From assembly GCF_008369935.1 (NCBI RefSeq), contig NZ_VTUZ01000005.1:186001-250000 (forward strand): a stretch of DNA of 64,000 nucleotides, in the 5' to 3' direction. Origin of the DNA: Paraburkholderia panacisoli (GTDB lineage Bacteria; Pseudomonadota; Gammaproteobacteria; Burkholderiales; Burkholderiaceae). Position numbers and translations under genes: made by a program. Shown piece by piece: positions 40,123 to 49,335 of the stretch; position 1 is the stretch's first letter; the number at the start of each line of letters is the position of its first letter. The notes beneath the pieces are model-generated. The model saw only the letters and a program-made list of their open reading frames with translations, did not search any database and was not told the origin of the DNA.

Positions 40123-41031
40123 ATGAAGCTGCAGCAGTTGCAGGCCTTCGTCGCAGCCGCGCATCACCGCAGCTTGCGGGCTGCCGCGCGCGAACTCGGC
40201 GTGACGCAACCGGCCGTCACGCATACGATTCGCGAACTGGAGAGCGCGCTAAACGCGGAATTGATGGTGCGCAGCGTGCGCGGGATCGAATTGACGGCGT
40301 GCGGACACGCGCTGCTGCCGCGTGCCGAGCAGTTGCTGGGCGACATGCGGCGCACGGTCGAAGCGGTCGAGCAGGTGAAGGGGGAACTGGCCGGCATGGT
40401 GAGCGTGGGCACGATGCCGTCGATCGCGCTCACCGCGCTGCCACATGCGGTGTCGAACTTTCGCCGGAAAATGCCGCTGGTGAATCTGCACCTGGAAGAA
40501 GTGACGATTCCCGACGCGCTCGCGCGTTTGCGCAACGGCGCACTCGACATCGCGGCGCTTCATCACGTGCAGGCGCTCGACAGCGATCTGGTGCAAGTGC
40601 CGCTCTACTCCACGCAGTTCGTCGTCGCGATGCGCGACGGGCATCCGCTCGCGAACGTCACGCGGCTGCACGAGCTGCTCGACGCGGAGTGGATCGCGAC
40701 CGTCGGCACCGATCAGTTTCCGCACAGCGTGATGATGGCGATGTTCAACGCGCACGGCCTGCCGGTGCCGAAGCGCCTGGTGCGCGCGCCGTCGTCGTTC
40801 GCGGTGACGTTGGGGCTGGTCTCGCAGACCGATGTGATCGGCTGTTTTACGAGGCCGCTCGCGCAGATGGTCGCGCCGCTCGGCATCCGTGTCGCGCAGA
40901 TCGAAGACGCACTGCCGAACTACGATCTCAGCATCATCTCGCGGCGTGATCTGCTGCCGACGCCGGCCGTGCAGCAGTTCGTGTCGTGTTTGCAGCAGGC
41001 AACGCGCGAGCGGATGGCGGCAGCCGACTAG
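40123..41031 (+). CDS. LysR-family regulator beside the amidohydrolase
   Basis: A 302-residue LysR protein: LQQLQAFVAAAHHRSLRAAARELGVTQPAVTHTIRELESAL is the helix-turn-helix and RSVRGIELTACGHALLPRAEQLL the linker. The effector domain runs to the end. It is divergent from the M20 amidohydrolase/MHS transporter genes, its probable targets. The 132-base divergent region has an AT-rich island but no clean palindrome that could be read by eye. It converges with phnN, seven bases apart. Confidence 0.9.
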   Translation: MKLQQLQAFVAAAHHRSLRAAARELGVTQPAVTHTIRELESALNAELMVRSVRGIELTACGHALLPRAEQLLGDMRRTVEAVEQVKGELAGMVSVGTMPSIALTALPHAVSNFRRKMPLVNLHLEEVTIPDALARLRNGALDIAALHHVQALDSDLVQVPLYSTQFVVAMRDGHPLANVTRLHELLDAEWIATVGTDQFPHSVMMAMFNAHGLPVPKRLVRAPSSFAVTLGLVSQTDVIGCFTRPLAQMVAPLGIRVAQIEDALPNYDLSIISRRDLLPTPAVQQFVSCLQQATRERMAAAD

Positions 41032-41037
41032 TTCGGC

Positions 41038-41592
41038 TTACTGAACGACGGCGCGTTCCAGCAGAAACGCGACGAGTGCCTGTCCGGCGTCTTCGAGTTG
41101 GCCGGAGTTGTCGATAGTCGTGCAACGGACACTGTCGGGCAAGGCAAACGGCGCACGCCGCGCGAGCCGCGCCGCGACCTGCTCTGCCGATTCACGCGCC
41201 CGCGCGGCGAGACGTGCTTCGAGAATATGCGGCGCGGCATCCACGTGCACGACTTCGGTCTGCGGATAACGCGCCAGCGTATGCCGCACATGCTGACGGG
41301 AACCGTTGAGGACCACCGTGCAGCCGCTCGCCAGCCACGTGTCGAGTTCGATGCCGATGCCATAGCGCAGCGAATGGCTCGACCACTCCAGCGCGAACAG
41401 CCCCAGCACCGAACGCACCGCGAACTCCTCGACGCTCAATGCGACATGCGCTTCGCCGTGGCCACTCGGCCGCGTGATGTAGCGATGCGCAAACAGAATC
41501 GGCTCACCCATCAGACGCTTGCGCGCGAATTCCAGCAGCGAGTCCTTGCCCGCGCCGGACGGGCCCATCACATAGATCAAACGGCCTGACAT
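41038..41592 (-). CDS. phnN: Ribose 1,5-bisphosphate phosphokinase
   Basis: The enzyme makes PRPP from ribose 1,5-bisphosphate, the end of the C-P lyase route. The P-loop GPSGAGKDSLL is at residues 9-19, and RYITRP and VVLNGSRQHV match the guanylate-kinase-like PhnN family. The start at 41592 gives 184 residues. It follows the DUF1045 gene by two bases in a leftward unit with phnF, divergent from phnG-M. Confidence 0.9.
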   Translation of the reverse strand: MSGRLIYVMGPSGAGKDSLLEFARKRLMGEPILFAHRYITRPSGHGEAHVALSVEEFAVRSVLGLFALEWSSHSLRYGIGIELDTWLASGCTVVLNGSRQHVRHTLARYPQTEVVHVDAAPHILEARLAARARESAEQVAARLARRAPFALPDSVRCTTIDNSGQLEDAGQALVAFLLERAVVQ

Positions 41593-41594
41593 CG

Positions 41595-42317
41595 TTATTT
41601 CACCTCGCGAGTCTGAAACGGCACACGCTGCCACAACACGAACGGCTCACCGGGCGACGGCTCGACGAAGAGCGCGGCGTGATCGACCGCGAGCGGGCCG
41701 AGCGTGGGCGTTTGCTGCCGCCACCACGCAACCAGCGCCGCGCGCTCGCCGGCGTCGGTGAGCGAACTGGACAGCGTCATATGAAAACGGAATTCGTCGA
41801 ACACATACGGATAGCCCCATTTGACCAGCAACGCACGCTGCGGCTCGCTCAGCGGCGCGGCGAGCCGGCGCGCGAGATCGGCCGCCGACGGCCGCGCGCG
41901 CAAGGCGTCGAGTTTTTGCAGCGCGCTCGCCGCGAGCGCGCGCATGCTTGCTTCGCCTTGCTGATCCGCGGGACGCAGCGCGACAAAATCGCCGAGCGGC
42001 GCGGCTTGCACCGGCAAGCTGAGCGCCTGTTGCGTGAGCGCCCATGCCCGCGTCGCGGCCAGCAGGTCGTCTTGCGTCATACCGTCGGCGAGACGGAACG
42101 GCGCGACCAGCGTGCCATGCCAACCATAGCGGCGCGGTGCTTCGGTCAACTCCATCAGAGGACGCGTCAAGCCTTGCGGTTGCGGCGGCACGCATGCCTC
42201 GCCGCTTTGCGCATCGCGGCCGAGCCATACCGAGCCGGCGCGCCACCATGCAGACTCACGCGAGGGCGCGTAATACACGGCGAAACGCGCAGTGTCGCTC
42301 CAGACGGCGCCGCTCAC
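41595..42317 (-). CDS. DUF1045 protein, 2H-phosphoesterase-like, phosphonate-linked
   Basis: The GTG at 42317 overlaps the phnF stop by four bases and gives 240 residues starting VSGAVWSDTARFAVYYAP. Two HxTL motifs (YGWHGTLVAPF and FRFHMTLSSSL) are those of 2H phosphoesterases, which open or cleave cyclic phosphates. DUF1045 genes are regularly placed in phn clusters. As no phnP is present here, this protein may do the cyclic-phosphate-opening step that PhnP does elsewhere; that role is inference from fold and context. Confidence 0.85.
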   Translation of the reverse strand: MSGAVWSDTARFAVYYAPSRESAWWRAGSVWLGRDAQSGEACVPPQPQGLTRPLMELTEAPRRYGWHGTLVAPFRLADGMTQDDLLAATRAWALTQQALSLPVQAAPLGDFVALRPADQQGEASMRALAASALQKLDALRARPSAADLARRLAAPLSEPQRALLVKWGYPYVFDEFRFHMTLSSSLTDAGERAALVAWWRQQTPTLGPLAVDHAALFVEPSPGEPFVLWQRVPFQTREVK

Positions 42318-43072
42318 AGGTCGTGCTCCACCAGCAGTTGCACGCGATCCGCCGCGAAATGCGTGAAGCCGTATTTGATCGGCGTGCCTTGCAGATCGAC
42401 GTCGACGTTCTCGACCCACAGCACCGGTTGCTGACGGTTGATGTTCAAACGCCGCGCCACTTCCGGCTCGGGCAGCACGCTGCCGATACGGCTCCACTTG
42501 CGCAGATAGTCGGTCACGCCGAACTCGGCCATCGACTTGGTGATGCTGCCGGTGCGCTCCAGCACGTCGGGCAGATTCGCGAAACGCGCGGCGGGATACC
42601 AGTTGCGCGCGAACGTGAGCGGCACGCCATCGGACTCGTGCAGCGATTCGATCCGGTAGACCGCCGCGCCGGCCCGCAGACCGAGCGCCTTCGCGACGCC
42701 CGGCTCGGCCTTCACGCGCGTGGCCGACAGCATCGTGCCCGCCGCCGCGTGATGCTGCTGACGCAGGTTCTCTGTGAAGCGCGTGCGGCGGCCGATCGTA
42801 TAGTCGATCGCGCCGGGCTGCACGAAGGTGCCACGCCCCTGTTCCACGCTGACGAGGCCCAGTGCGGCCAGGCCCAGCATGGCGCGGCGCACGGTGTGCC
42901 GGTTCACGTCGAAGCGTTTGGCGAGTTCGCCCTCGCTTGGCAAGCGGCCTTCTTCGCCGAATCCGCTCGCCGCGATCTCGGCCGCGAGAATCTGCTCGAT
43001 CTGCCGCCAGACGGCAACGCCCGCGCCGCGTTCGAGCGTCGTGCCCGGCGTCGCGCTGTCGTTCGATGTCAT
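42314..43072 (-). CDS. phnF: PhnF-type GntR/HutC regulator of phosphonate use
   Basis: A 252-residue GntR regulator of the HutC subgroup. The winged helix is GEEGRLPSEGELAKRFDVNRHTVRRAMLGLAALGLVSVEQGRGTFV, and the UTRA ligand domain contains ESLHESDGVPLTFARNWYPAARF. It is divergent from phnGHIJKLM over a perfect 18-bp palindrome, which argues for repression of both arms and relief in low phosphate or with a phosphonate. Confidence 0.9.
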   Translation of the reverse strand: MTSNDSATPGTTLERGAGVAVWRQIEQILAAEIAASGFGEEGRLPSEGELAKRFDVNRHTVRRAMLGLAALGLVSVEQGRGTFVQPGAIDYTIGRRTRFTENLRQQHHAAAGTMLSATRVKAEPGVAKALGLRAGAAVYRIESLHESDGVPLTFARNWYPAARFANLPDVLERTGSITKSMAEFGVTDYLRKWSRIGSVLPEPEVARRLNINRQQPVLWVENVDVDLQGTPIKYGFTHFAADRVQLLVEHDL

Positions 43073-43187
43073 GGTGCTGTCATTCCTATAGGTTCAAATC
43101 ATCGCTATGACGAGCATTGTAGTGCGCAAGCCGTGATGGAAATGTGAAACGGGTCTATCGCGTAACACCGCTCGGCAAGCATACCTT

Positions 43188-43205
43188 TAAACGTCTAGAC
43201 GTTTA
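43188..43205. promoter_or_regulatory. Perfect 18-bp palindrome, likely PhnF operator
   Basis: TAAACGTCTAGACGTTTA is self-complementary over its full length and lies 115 bases before phnF and 48 bases before phnG. The TCTAGA core resembles the GTCTAGAC-type sites of HutC-subfamily repressors. Confidence 0.75.
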
Positions 43206-43253
43206 GATGAATAGATGGTCAAATGTCCATTCGCTGGATCAACAGGAAATCCG

Positions 43254-43772
43254 ATGAGCGCCACTCCCGCCTCGCCTACCGCCGCTTCCGCCGTGCCGCC
43301 CTCGTCGGCCCGGCGCGCATGGATGGCCGTGCTGGCGCGCACGCCGCGCGCCGATCTCGAAGCCGCGCTGGAGCGCGCGCTGCACGCCATCCCCACTCCC
43401 GCTTACGACTGGCTGCGGCCGCCCGAAATCGGCCTCGCGATGGTGCGCGGGCGCATCGGCGGCAGCGGCGACCCGTTCAATCTCGGTGAGGCCACGGTCA
43501 CGCGAGCGACCTTGCGTCTGCGTGTAACGGATGATGCAGACATCGCCGTGCGTGCCGCTGTCGGCGTCGCGTGCCATCTGGGCCGCGACCGCCGCCGCGC
43601 CGAACTCGCCGCGCTGGCGGACGCGCTGCTGCAACTGCCCGAGCATCACGCGGCTTTGCACCGCCAACTGATCGAACCGCTCGCTGCGCAACAGGCTGCG
43701 GGCCGCGCCGAACGGCAACAGGACGCCGCGGCCACGCGCGTCGAATTCTTCACGATGGTCCGGGGCGCATGA
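43254..43772 (+). CDS. phnG: C-P lyase subunit PhnG
   Basis: PhnG forms the PhnGHIJ core that couples methylphosphonate to ATP. The 172-residue product carries the PhnG pattern RRAWMAVLARTPRADLEAAL, YDWLRPPEIGLAMVRGRIGG and GDPFNLGEATVTRATLRL. Its N-terminal 20 residues are Ala/Ser/Pro rich and probably disordered. AGGAAATCCG precedes the ATG. The stop overlaps phnH by four bases. Confidence 0.93.
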   Translation: MSATPASPTAASAVPPSSARRAWMAVLARTPRADLEAALERALHAIPTPAYDWLRPPEIGLAMVRGRIGGSGDPFNLGEATVTRATLRLRVTDDADIAVRAAVGVACHLGRDRRRAELAALADALLQLPEHHAALHRQLIEPLAAQQAAGRAERQQDAAATRVEFFTMVRGA

Positions 43773-44383
43773 TGGAAAACTCGCAGATTGCTTTGTCTAC
43801 ATTGACGCCGGGTTTCACGGACCCGGTCCACGACACCCAGGCGGTGTTCCGCACGCTGCTCGATGCGCTGTCGCGGCCGGGCCCGATCGGCGTGATTGAA
43901 AGCGTGTTGCCCGAAGTGCGGGCCACCCGCGCCGAGCCCGCCGCGTTTGCCGCGCTGCTGGCGCTGTGCGACTACGCGACGCCCGTGTGGCTCGCGCAAC
44001 CGGATACCGCGCTCGGCTCGGCGTTGCGTTTTCATACCGGCGCGCCGCTGGTCGATGAACCCGGTGCGGCCGCGTTTGCGTATATCCATGATGCGAACGC
44101 ATTGCCGTCACTGGAGAGCTTCGGGCTCGGCACGGCGGAATCGCCCGAGCAATCCGTCACGCTGCTGATTCGCGTCGAAGCGCTGACGGGCGGAACGCCG
44201 GTCATACTCACCGGCCCCGGCATTCTGGATACCGAAACGATTTCACCGGTCGGTCTGCCCGAGCATTTCTGGCACGAACGCGCCGCGCTCGCCCCGCTGT
44301 TTCCATGCGGGATCGATTGTTATCTCGTCTGCGGCACGCGCCTGATCGGCCTGCCGCGCACAACTCAAGCAAAGGTGAACTGA
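43769..44383 (+). CDS. phnH: C-P lyase subunit PhnH
   Basis: PhnH is a core subunit with a vestigial PLP-transferase-like fold. The chain (204 residues from the overlapping ATG, or 203 from the next) shows GFTDPVHDTQAVFRTLLDALSRPG, the PhnH N-terminal hallmark, and GPGILDTETISPVGLPEHFW near the end. The start overlaps phnG (ATGA) and its stop overlaps the phnI start (TGATG). Confidence 0.93.
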   Translation: MMENSQIALSTLTPGFTDPVHDTQAVFRTLLDALSRPGPIGVIESVLPEVRATRAEPAAFAALLALCDYATPVWLAQPDTALGSALRFHTGAPLVDEPGAAAFAYIHDANALPSLESFGLGTAESPEQSVTLLIRVEALTGGTPVILTGPGILDTETISPVGLPEHFWHERAALAPLFPCGIDCYLVCGTRLIGLPRTTQAKVN

Positions 44384-45558
44384 TGTACGTTGCCGTCAAG
44401 GGTGGAGAGCGCGCGATCGAAGCGTCATGGCGCCTGCTCGACAAGGAACGCCGTGGCGATCCGCGGCTCGCCGAGCTCAGCGTCGCGCAGATTCGCGAGC
44501 AGTTGCGCCTCGCGGTCGCGCGGGTGATGACCGAAGGCTCGGTGTTCGACGAGGAGCTCGCCGCGCTCGCCATCAAGCAGGCCGCCGGCGATCTGGTCGA
44601 AGCGATCTTCCTGCTGCGCGCGTATCGCACCACATTGCCGCGTTTCGGTTACACACAACCGATCGACACCGAGACGATGCAGGTCGAGCGGCGCATTTCG
44701 GCGACGTTCAAGGACATTCCGGGCGGCCAGATGCTCGGCGCGACTTACGATTACACGCAGCGTCTGCTCGATTTTGCGTTGCTCGCCGATGGCGACGGCA
44801 CGGGTGAACGCGCGGATGCCAGCGGCGCGCCGGCAAGTAAGGCAGCGCGTGAAAACGCGGCGGCGTCAACGCAAGCCATGCCGCGCGTCGTCACCCTGCT
44901 CGACAAGGAAGGGCTGATCGAACAGGAGCGCCCCACTCTGGACGCACGGGAGCCCGGCGATCTTTCCCGTGAACCGCTCGCCTTTCCGGCGAGCCGCGCG
45001 ACGCGTCTGCAGAACCTCGCGCGCGGCGACGAAGGCTTTCTGCTCGCCATGGGTTACGCAACGCAGCGCGGCTACGCGCATTCGCATCCGTTCGCGGGCG
45101 AGATCCGCTTCGGCACGATTGCCGTCGAAATGGAACTCGACGAACTGGGCGAAGCGGTCGACATTGGCGAGATCGACATCACCGAATGCCAGATGATCAA
45201 CCAGTTCGCGGGCAGCGGCGCGGTGCCGCCCGCGTTTACGCAAGGCTACGGCCTCGCGTTCGGCCACTCGGAGCGCAAGGCGATGGCGATGGCGCTGGTG
45301 GATCGCGCGTTACGTGCCGAGGAACTCGGCGAAACGATCGCGTCGTCCACGCAGGACATCGAATTCATGCTTTCGCATAGCGATAACGTCGAAGCCTCGG
45401 GCTTCGTTCAGCATCTGAAGTTGCCCCACTACGTCGACTTCCAGTCGGAACTGGAACTCGTGCGGCGTCTACGCGCGCAGCATGGCATGCAAGAGCGCGA
45501 TCACAGCGAACATCAGCGCGACGACAAACACAGCGATCACGAGGAGCAGGCAGCATGA
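44383..45558 (+). CDS. phnI: C-P lyase subunit PhnI
   Basis: PhnI releases adenine from ATP and, with G, H and L, makes alpha-D-ribose 1-methylphosphonate 5-triphosphate. The N-terminus MYVAVKGGERAIEASWRLL and the later IDITECQMINQFAGSGAVPPAFTQGYGLAFGHSERKAMAMALVDRAL are diagnostic. The product has 391 residues with a charged, His/Asp-rich tail after residue 375. A variable insertion (about 145-165, Ala/Ser rich) is not conserved. Confidence 0.93.
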   Translation: MYVAVKGGERAIEASWRLLDKERRGDPRLAELSVAQIREQLRLAVARVMTEGSVFDEELAALAIKQAAGDLVEAIFLLRAYRTTLPRFGYTQPIDTETMQVERRISATFKDIPGGQMLGATYDYTQRLLDFALLADGDGTGERADASGAPASKAARENAAASTQAMPRVVTLLDKEGLIEQERPTLDAREPGDLSREPLAFPASRATRLQNLARGDEGFLLAMGYATQRGYAHSHPFAGEIRFGTIAVEMELDELGEAVDIGEIDITECQMINQFAGSGAVPPAFTQGYGLAFGHSERKAMAMALVDRALRAEELGETIASSTQDIEFMLSHSDNVEASGFVQHLKLPHYVDFQSELELVRRLRAQHGMQERDHSEHQRDDKHSDHEEQAA

Positions 45559-46487
45559 ACGCGCCCGGGACATCCCAAGCCACCACCATTGACAGCGCGC
45601 CCGACAGCGCGGCGCACGGCTACAACTTCGCGTACCTCGACGAGCAGACCAAGCGCATGCTGCGGCGCGCGTTGCTCAAGGCCGTGGCCGTGCCGGGCTA
45701 TCAGGTGCCGTTCGCATCGCGTGAAATGCCGTTGCCGTTCGGCTGGGGCACAGGCGGCATTCAGGTCACCGCGGCGATCATCGGCAGGAACGACACGCTG
45801 AAGGTGATCGACCAGGGCTCCGACGAAACCACCAACGCGGTCAACATCCGCCGCTTCTTCGCACGCACGACCGGCGTGGCGACCACGCGCCGCACGGCTG
45901 AAGCGACGATCATCCAGACGCGTCACCGGATTCCCGAAACGCCGCTCACCGACAAACAGATTCTGGTCTATCAGGTGCCGATGCCCGAACCGCTCTATCG
46001 GCTCGAACCTCGCGTCGCCGAATGCAAAAAGCTGCATGCGCTCGCGGACTATGGCCTGATCAGCGTGAAGCTCTACGAGGACATCGTGCATCACGGCAGT
46101 ATCGCGACCACTTACGACTATCCGGTGATCGTCAACGGCCGCTATCTGAGTTCGCCGTCACCGATCCCGAAGTTCGACAACCCGAAGATGCATATGAACC
46201 CCGCGCTGCAATTGTTCGGCGCCGGCCGCGAGCGGCGCATTCACGCGATTCCGCCGTACACGCCGGTACGCAGTCTCGACTTCGACGACCATCCGTTCGA
46301 AGTGCAGAAGTGGCAGCACGCGTGCGCGTTGTGCGGATCGACGGAGAGCTTCCTCGACGAAATGATCGTCGACGACGCGGGCAAGCGCATGTTCGTCTGC
46401 TCGGATAGCGACTACTGCCACGAGCGGCGCGGCGACGCGGATCTCGATCCGGCAGCGCCCACCGTACACCACGGAGAATCCGCATGA
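45555..46487 (+). CDS. phnJ: C-P lyase, radical-SAM subunit PhnJ
   Basis: PhnJ breaks the C-P bond by radical chemistry using a 4Fe-4S cluster and S-adenosylmethionine. The spacing of Cys residues (CALC, then Cys 22 residues on, then Cys six further in FVCSDSDYC) equals that of the E. coli protein, where the last one is the catalytic thiyl Cys. It starts YNFAYLDEQTKRMLRRALLKAVAVPGYQ and is 310 residues. Overlaps phnI by four bases and phnK by four bases. Confidence 0.95.
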   Translation: MNAPGTSQATTIDSAPDSAAHGYNFAYLDEQTKRMLRRALLKAVAVPGYQVPFASREMPLPFGWGTGGIQVTAAIIGRNDTLKVIDQGSDETTNAVNIRRFFARTTGVATTRRTAEATIIQTRHRIPETPLTDKQILVYQVPMPEPLYRLEPRVAECKKLHALADYGLISVKLYEDIVHHGSIATTYDYPVIVNGRYLSSPSPIPKFDNPKMHMNPALQLFGAGRERRIHAIPPYTPVRSLDFDDHPFEVQKWQHACALCGSTESFLDEMIVDDAGKRMFVCSDSDYCHERRGDADLDPAAPTVHHGESA

Positions 46488-47254
46488 CGCCGCTATTGAG
46501 CGCCCGCGCCCTGACCAAACAATTCGGCGGCCGCAACGGTTGCCGCAACGTCAGCTTCGACCTGTATCCGGGCGAAGTGCTGTGCATCGTCGGCGAATCC
46601 GGCTCGGGCAAGACCACGCTGTTGAATACGCTCGCATTGAAAACCGCGGCCGACAGCGGCTCGCTCCACTACACCGCCACGCATGGCGAGCGCCTCGATC
46701 TGCTCGCGCTGTCGGAACCGCGCCGGCGTTTGCTGATGCGCACCGAATGGGGTTTCGTGCAGCAGAATCCGCGCGACGGCCTGCGCAGCGGCGTGTCCGC
46801 CGGCGCGAATATCGGCGAGCCGCTGATGGCCGTCGGCGCGCGCCACTATGGCGAGATCCGCCACGCGGCCACGCAATGGATGGAGCGTGTCGAACTCGAC
46901 GCTTCCCGTATCGACGAATTCCCCAGCGCGTTTTCCGGTGGCATGCAGCAACGCCTGCAGATCGCGCGCAATCTCGTGACCGGTCCACGGCTCGTTTTCA
47001 TGGACGAACCCACCGCCGGCCTCGACGTGTCCGTGCAGGCGCGTCTGCTCGATCTGCTGCGCACGCTGACGTCCACGCTGCATCTGTCGGTGCTGATCGT
47101 CACGCACGATATCGGCGTGGCGCGGCTGCTCGCGCATCGGCTGATGGTCATGCAGGCGGGTGAAGTCGTCGAAGCGGGTCTGACGGATCAGGTGCTCGAC
47201 GATCCGCAGCACCCTTATACGCAAACGCTGGTTTCCTCGGTTCTGCCGGTTTGA
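46484..47254 (+). CDS. phnK: C-P lyase-associated ABC ATPase PhnK
   Basis: A 256-residue ABC-type ATPase that binds the PhnGHIJ core rather than a permease. Walker A is GESGSGKTTLL, the signature is FSGGMQQRLQIARNL, and Walker B is LVFMDEPTAGLDV. The family-specific GFVQQNPRDGLRSGVSAGANIGEPL is present. It overlaps phnJ by four bases. Confidence 0.93.
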   Translation: MTPLLSARALTKQFGGRNGCRNVSFDLYPGEVLCIVGESGSGKTTLLNTLALKTAADSGSLHYTATHGERLDLLALSEPRRRLLMRTEWGFVQQNPRDGLRSGVSAGANIGEPLMAVGARHYGEIRHAATQWMERVELDASRIDEFPSAFSGGMQQRLQIARNLVTGPRLVFMDEPTAGLDVSVQARLLDLLRTLTSTLHLSVLIVTHDIGVARLLAHRLMVMQAGEVVEAGLTDQVLDDPQHPYTQTLVSSVLPV

Positions 47255-47262
47255 GGCTCACA

Positions 47263-48027
47263 ATGCGATCCATTGATACAGGCTTTGAAGCGCGTGCGAG
47301 TGAGCACGCGTTCTCCAACAACGCCGACCTGATGCTGCGCGCGGCCGGAATCGGCAAGACCTTCACGCTGCATGGCCAGGGCGGTGTGCAAATCGAAGCG
47401 CTTGCGGGCGTGTCGCTCGAAGTCGAGCGCGGCGAGTGCGTCGTGCTGGTCGGCCCATCGGGCGCAGGTAAGAGCACGCTGCTGCGTTGTCTGTACGGCA
47501 ACTATCTCGCGAGCACCGGTTCGATCGAGATTCGCGATACAGCGGATCATGGTCAGCGCGTATCGATCACCGGCGCGCAACCGCATGATGTGTTGCGTCT
47601 GCGCCGCAACGTGGTTGGCTACGTGAGCCAGTTTCTGCACGTGATTCCGCGCGTGCCGACACTCACGCTCGTCGCCGAGCCGCTGCTGTCGCGCGGCGTC
47701 GCCGAACCCGAGGCCCGCACGCGCGCCGCCGCGCTGCTTGCCCGGCTGAACGTGCCGCAGCGGCTGTGGACGCTGGCGCCCGCCACCTTCTCGGGCGGTG
47801 AGCAGCAGCGCGTGAACATCGCGCGTGGCTTGATCGCCGGGCATCCTCTATTGCTGCTCGACGAACCCACGGCTTCGCTCGACGCGGAGAACCGCGACGT
47901 GGTCGCCGATCTGATCGTCGAAGCGCGCGAACGCGGTGCGGCGATCGTCGGCATCTTTCACGACGAAGAGACGCGCAACAAGGTTGCGACGCGCCGTCTG
48001 GAACTGCGGCCGCCACGGCGACACTGA
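47263..48027 (+). CDS. phnL: C-P lyase-associated ABC ATPase PhnL
   Basis: PhnL acts with PhnI/G/H in forming the phosphonate nucleotide. Walker A is GPSGAGKSTLL, the signature is FSGGEQQRVNIARGL, and Walker B is LLLLDEPTASLD. The ATG at 47263 is six bases after GAGG; an earlier TTG at 47251 would overlap phnK. Compared with typical PhnL the first 25 residues are an extension. The product is 254 residues. Confidence 0.92.
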   Translation: MRSIDTGFEARASEHAFSNNADLMLRAAGIGKTFTLHGQGGVQIEALAGVSLEVERGECVVLVGPSGAGKSTLLRCLYGNYLASTGSIEIRDTADHGQRVSITGAQPHDVLRLRRNVVGYVSQFLHVIPRVPTLTLVAEPLLSRGVAEPEARTRAAALLARLNVPQRLWTLAPATFSGGEQQRVNIARGLIAGHPLLLLDEPTASLDAENRDVVADLIVEARERGAAIVGIFHDEETRNKVATRRLELRPPRRH

Positions 48028-48150
48028 CTAGTTGCCCGGCGTGAAACGGCACTAGAATGAACCAGCTACGCGCGGTGCCGGAGTAACGCATATGCATGAA
48101 AACACAGTAGTAGAACAACACCCAAGGCCCGACTTAAACGGAGCAAGTCG

Positions 48151-49284
48151 ATGTTGATCAGGAACGCTCGCATCGTGACGCGAGAAGAAGTATTTACCGG
48201 CGTGCTACGCGTCGAAGACGGTGTGATTCGCGACATCGAGCGCGGCACGACCGCCGCGCGCGAAGCGGAAGATTGGGACGGCGATTATCTGCTGCCCGGT
48301 CTGATCGAGCTGCACACGGACAACCTGGAGAAGCATCTCGCCCCGCGTCCGGGCGTGCAATGGAATACGGATGCCGCGTTTGTGATCCACGACGCCCAGG
48401 TGGCGGCCGCGGGCATCACCACGGTGTTCGACGCGCTCGCAATCGGCTCGCGCTCGAGCGTCGGAATCCGCGGCCGCGATCTGCAAACGCAATGCGCCGA
48501 ATCCCTGTTGCGTTTTTCCACGCGCAAACTGTTGCGCGCCGAACACTTCCTGCATCTGCGCTGCGAGATCGCCACCGCCGACGTGGTAGAAGTATTCGAC
48601 TCGCTGTGCACGCATCCGCTGTTGCGGCTCGCGTCGGTGATGGATCACACGCCCGGTCAGCGGCAATGGCATGACCGCGAGCAATGGCGCCGCTTCCAGG
48701 AACGCAACGGCAAGCTGAGCGATGAACACGTCGCGACCGCGCTGGCCGAACTGTCGGTCGAACAGGAACGTTACGCCGATGCGCACCGCCGCGAGATCGT
48801 TACGCGCTGCAAGCAACTCGGCATTCCAGTGGCGAGCCACGACGACACGCTGATCGAGCACGTCGAACAGGCGAAGGCCGAAGGCATCGTGCTCGCCGAA
48901 TTCCCGACCACCCGCATCGCCGCCGAAGCCGCGCGCGAGCATGGCATCTCGACCATCATGGGTGCGCCGAATATCGTGCGCGGCGGTTCGCATTCGGGCA
49001 ACGTGTCGGCGCTCGAACTGGCGCGAGCGGACCTGCTCGATATTCTGTCGTCGGATTATGTGCCGTCGAGCCTGATGACCGCCGTGTTCGAACTGGTCGA
49101 CAAAGCCGGCTGGACGCTGCCGCGCGCGATGGCGACGGTCTCCGCCGAACCGGCGCGCACCGCCGGCCTGCACGACCGGGGCGCAATCGAAACGGGGCTG
49201 CGCGCGGACTTGGTGCGCGTGACGATGCTCGACACGCTGCCGGTGCCGCGCGCGACGTATCGCAACGGGGTACGGATCGTTTGA
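48151..49284 (+). CDS. phnM: Ribose 1-methylphosphonate 5-triphosphate diphosphatase
   Basis: An amidohydrolase-fold enzyme that removes pyrophosphate from the C-P lyase intermediate. Metal-binding residues are in LIELHTDNLEKH (HxD), LASVMDHTPGQRQ (His) and VASHDD (His/Asp pair), and the family has GAPNIVRGGSHSGN. The length of 377 residues is normal. It starts 123 bases after phnL with GGAGCAAGTCG upstream, so a secondary promoter or processing site may lie between. Confidence 0.93.
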   Translation: MLIRNARIVTREEVFTGVLRVEDGVIRDIERGTTAAREAEDWDGDYLLPGLIELHTDNLEKHLAPRPGVQWNTDAAFVIHDAQVAAAGITTVFDALAIGSRSSVGIRGRDLQTQCAESLLRFSTRKLLRAEHFLHLRCEIATADVVEVFDSLCTHPLLRLASVMDHTPGQRQWHDREQWRRFQERNGKLSDEHVATALAELSVEQERYADAHRREIVTRCKQLGIPVASHDDTLIEHVEQAKAEGIVLAEFPTTRIAAEAAREHGISTIMGAPNIVRGGSHSGNVSALELARADLLDILSSDYVPSSLMTAVFELVDKAGWTLPRAMATVSAEPARTAGLHDRGAIETGLRADLVRVTMLDTLPVPRATYRNGVRIV

Positions 49285-49335
49285 TGGGGTGGGTGGAAAG
49301 CTTGCCGCGCAGCCGCGCCGCGTCGTGCCTCAGCC

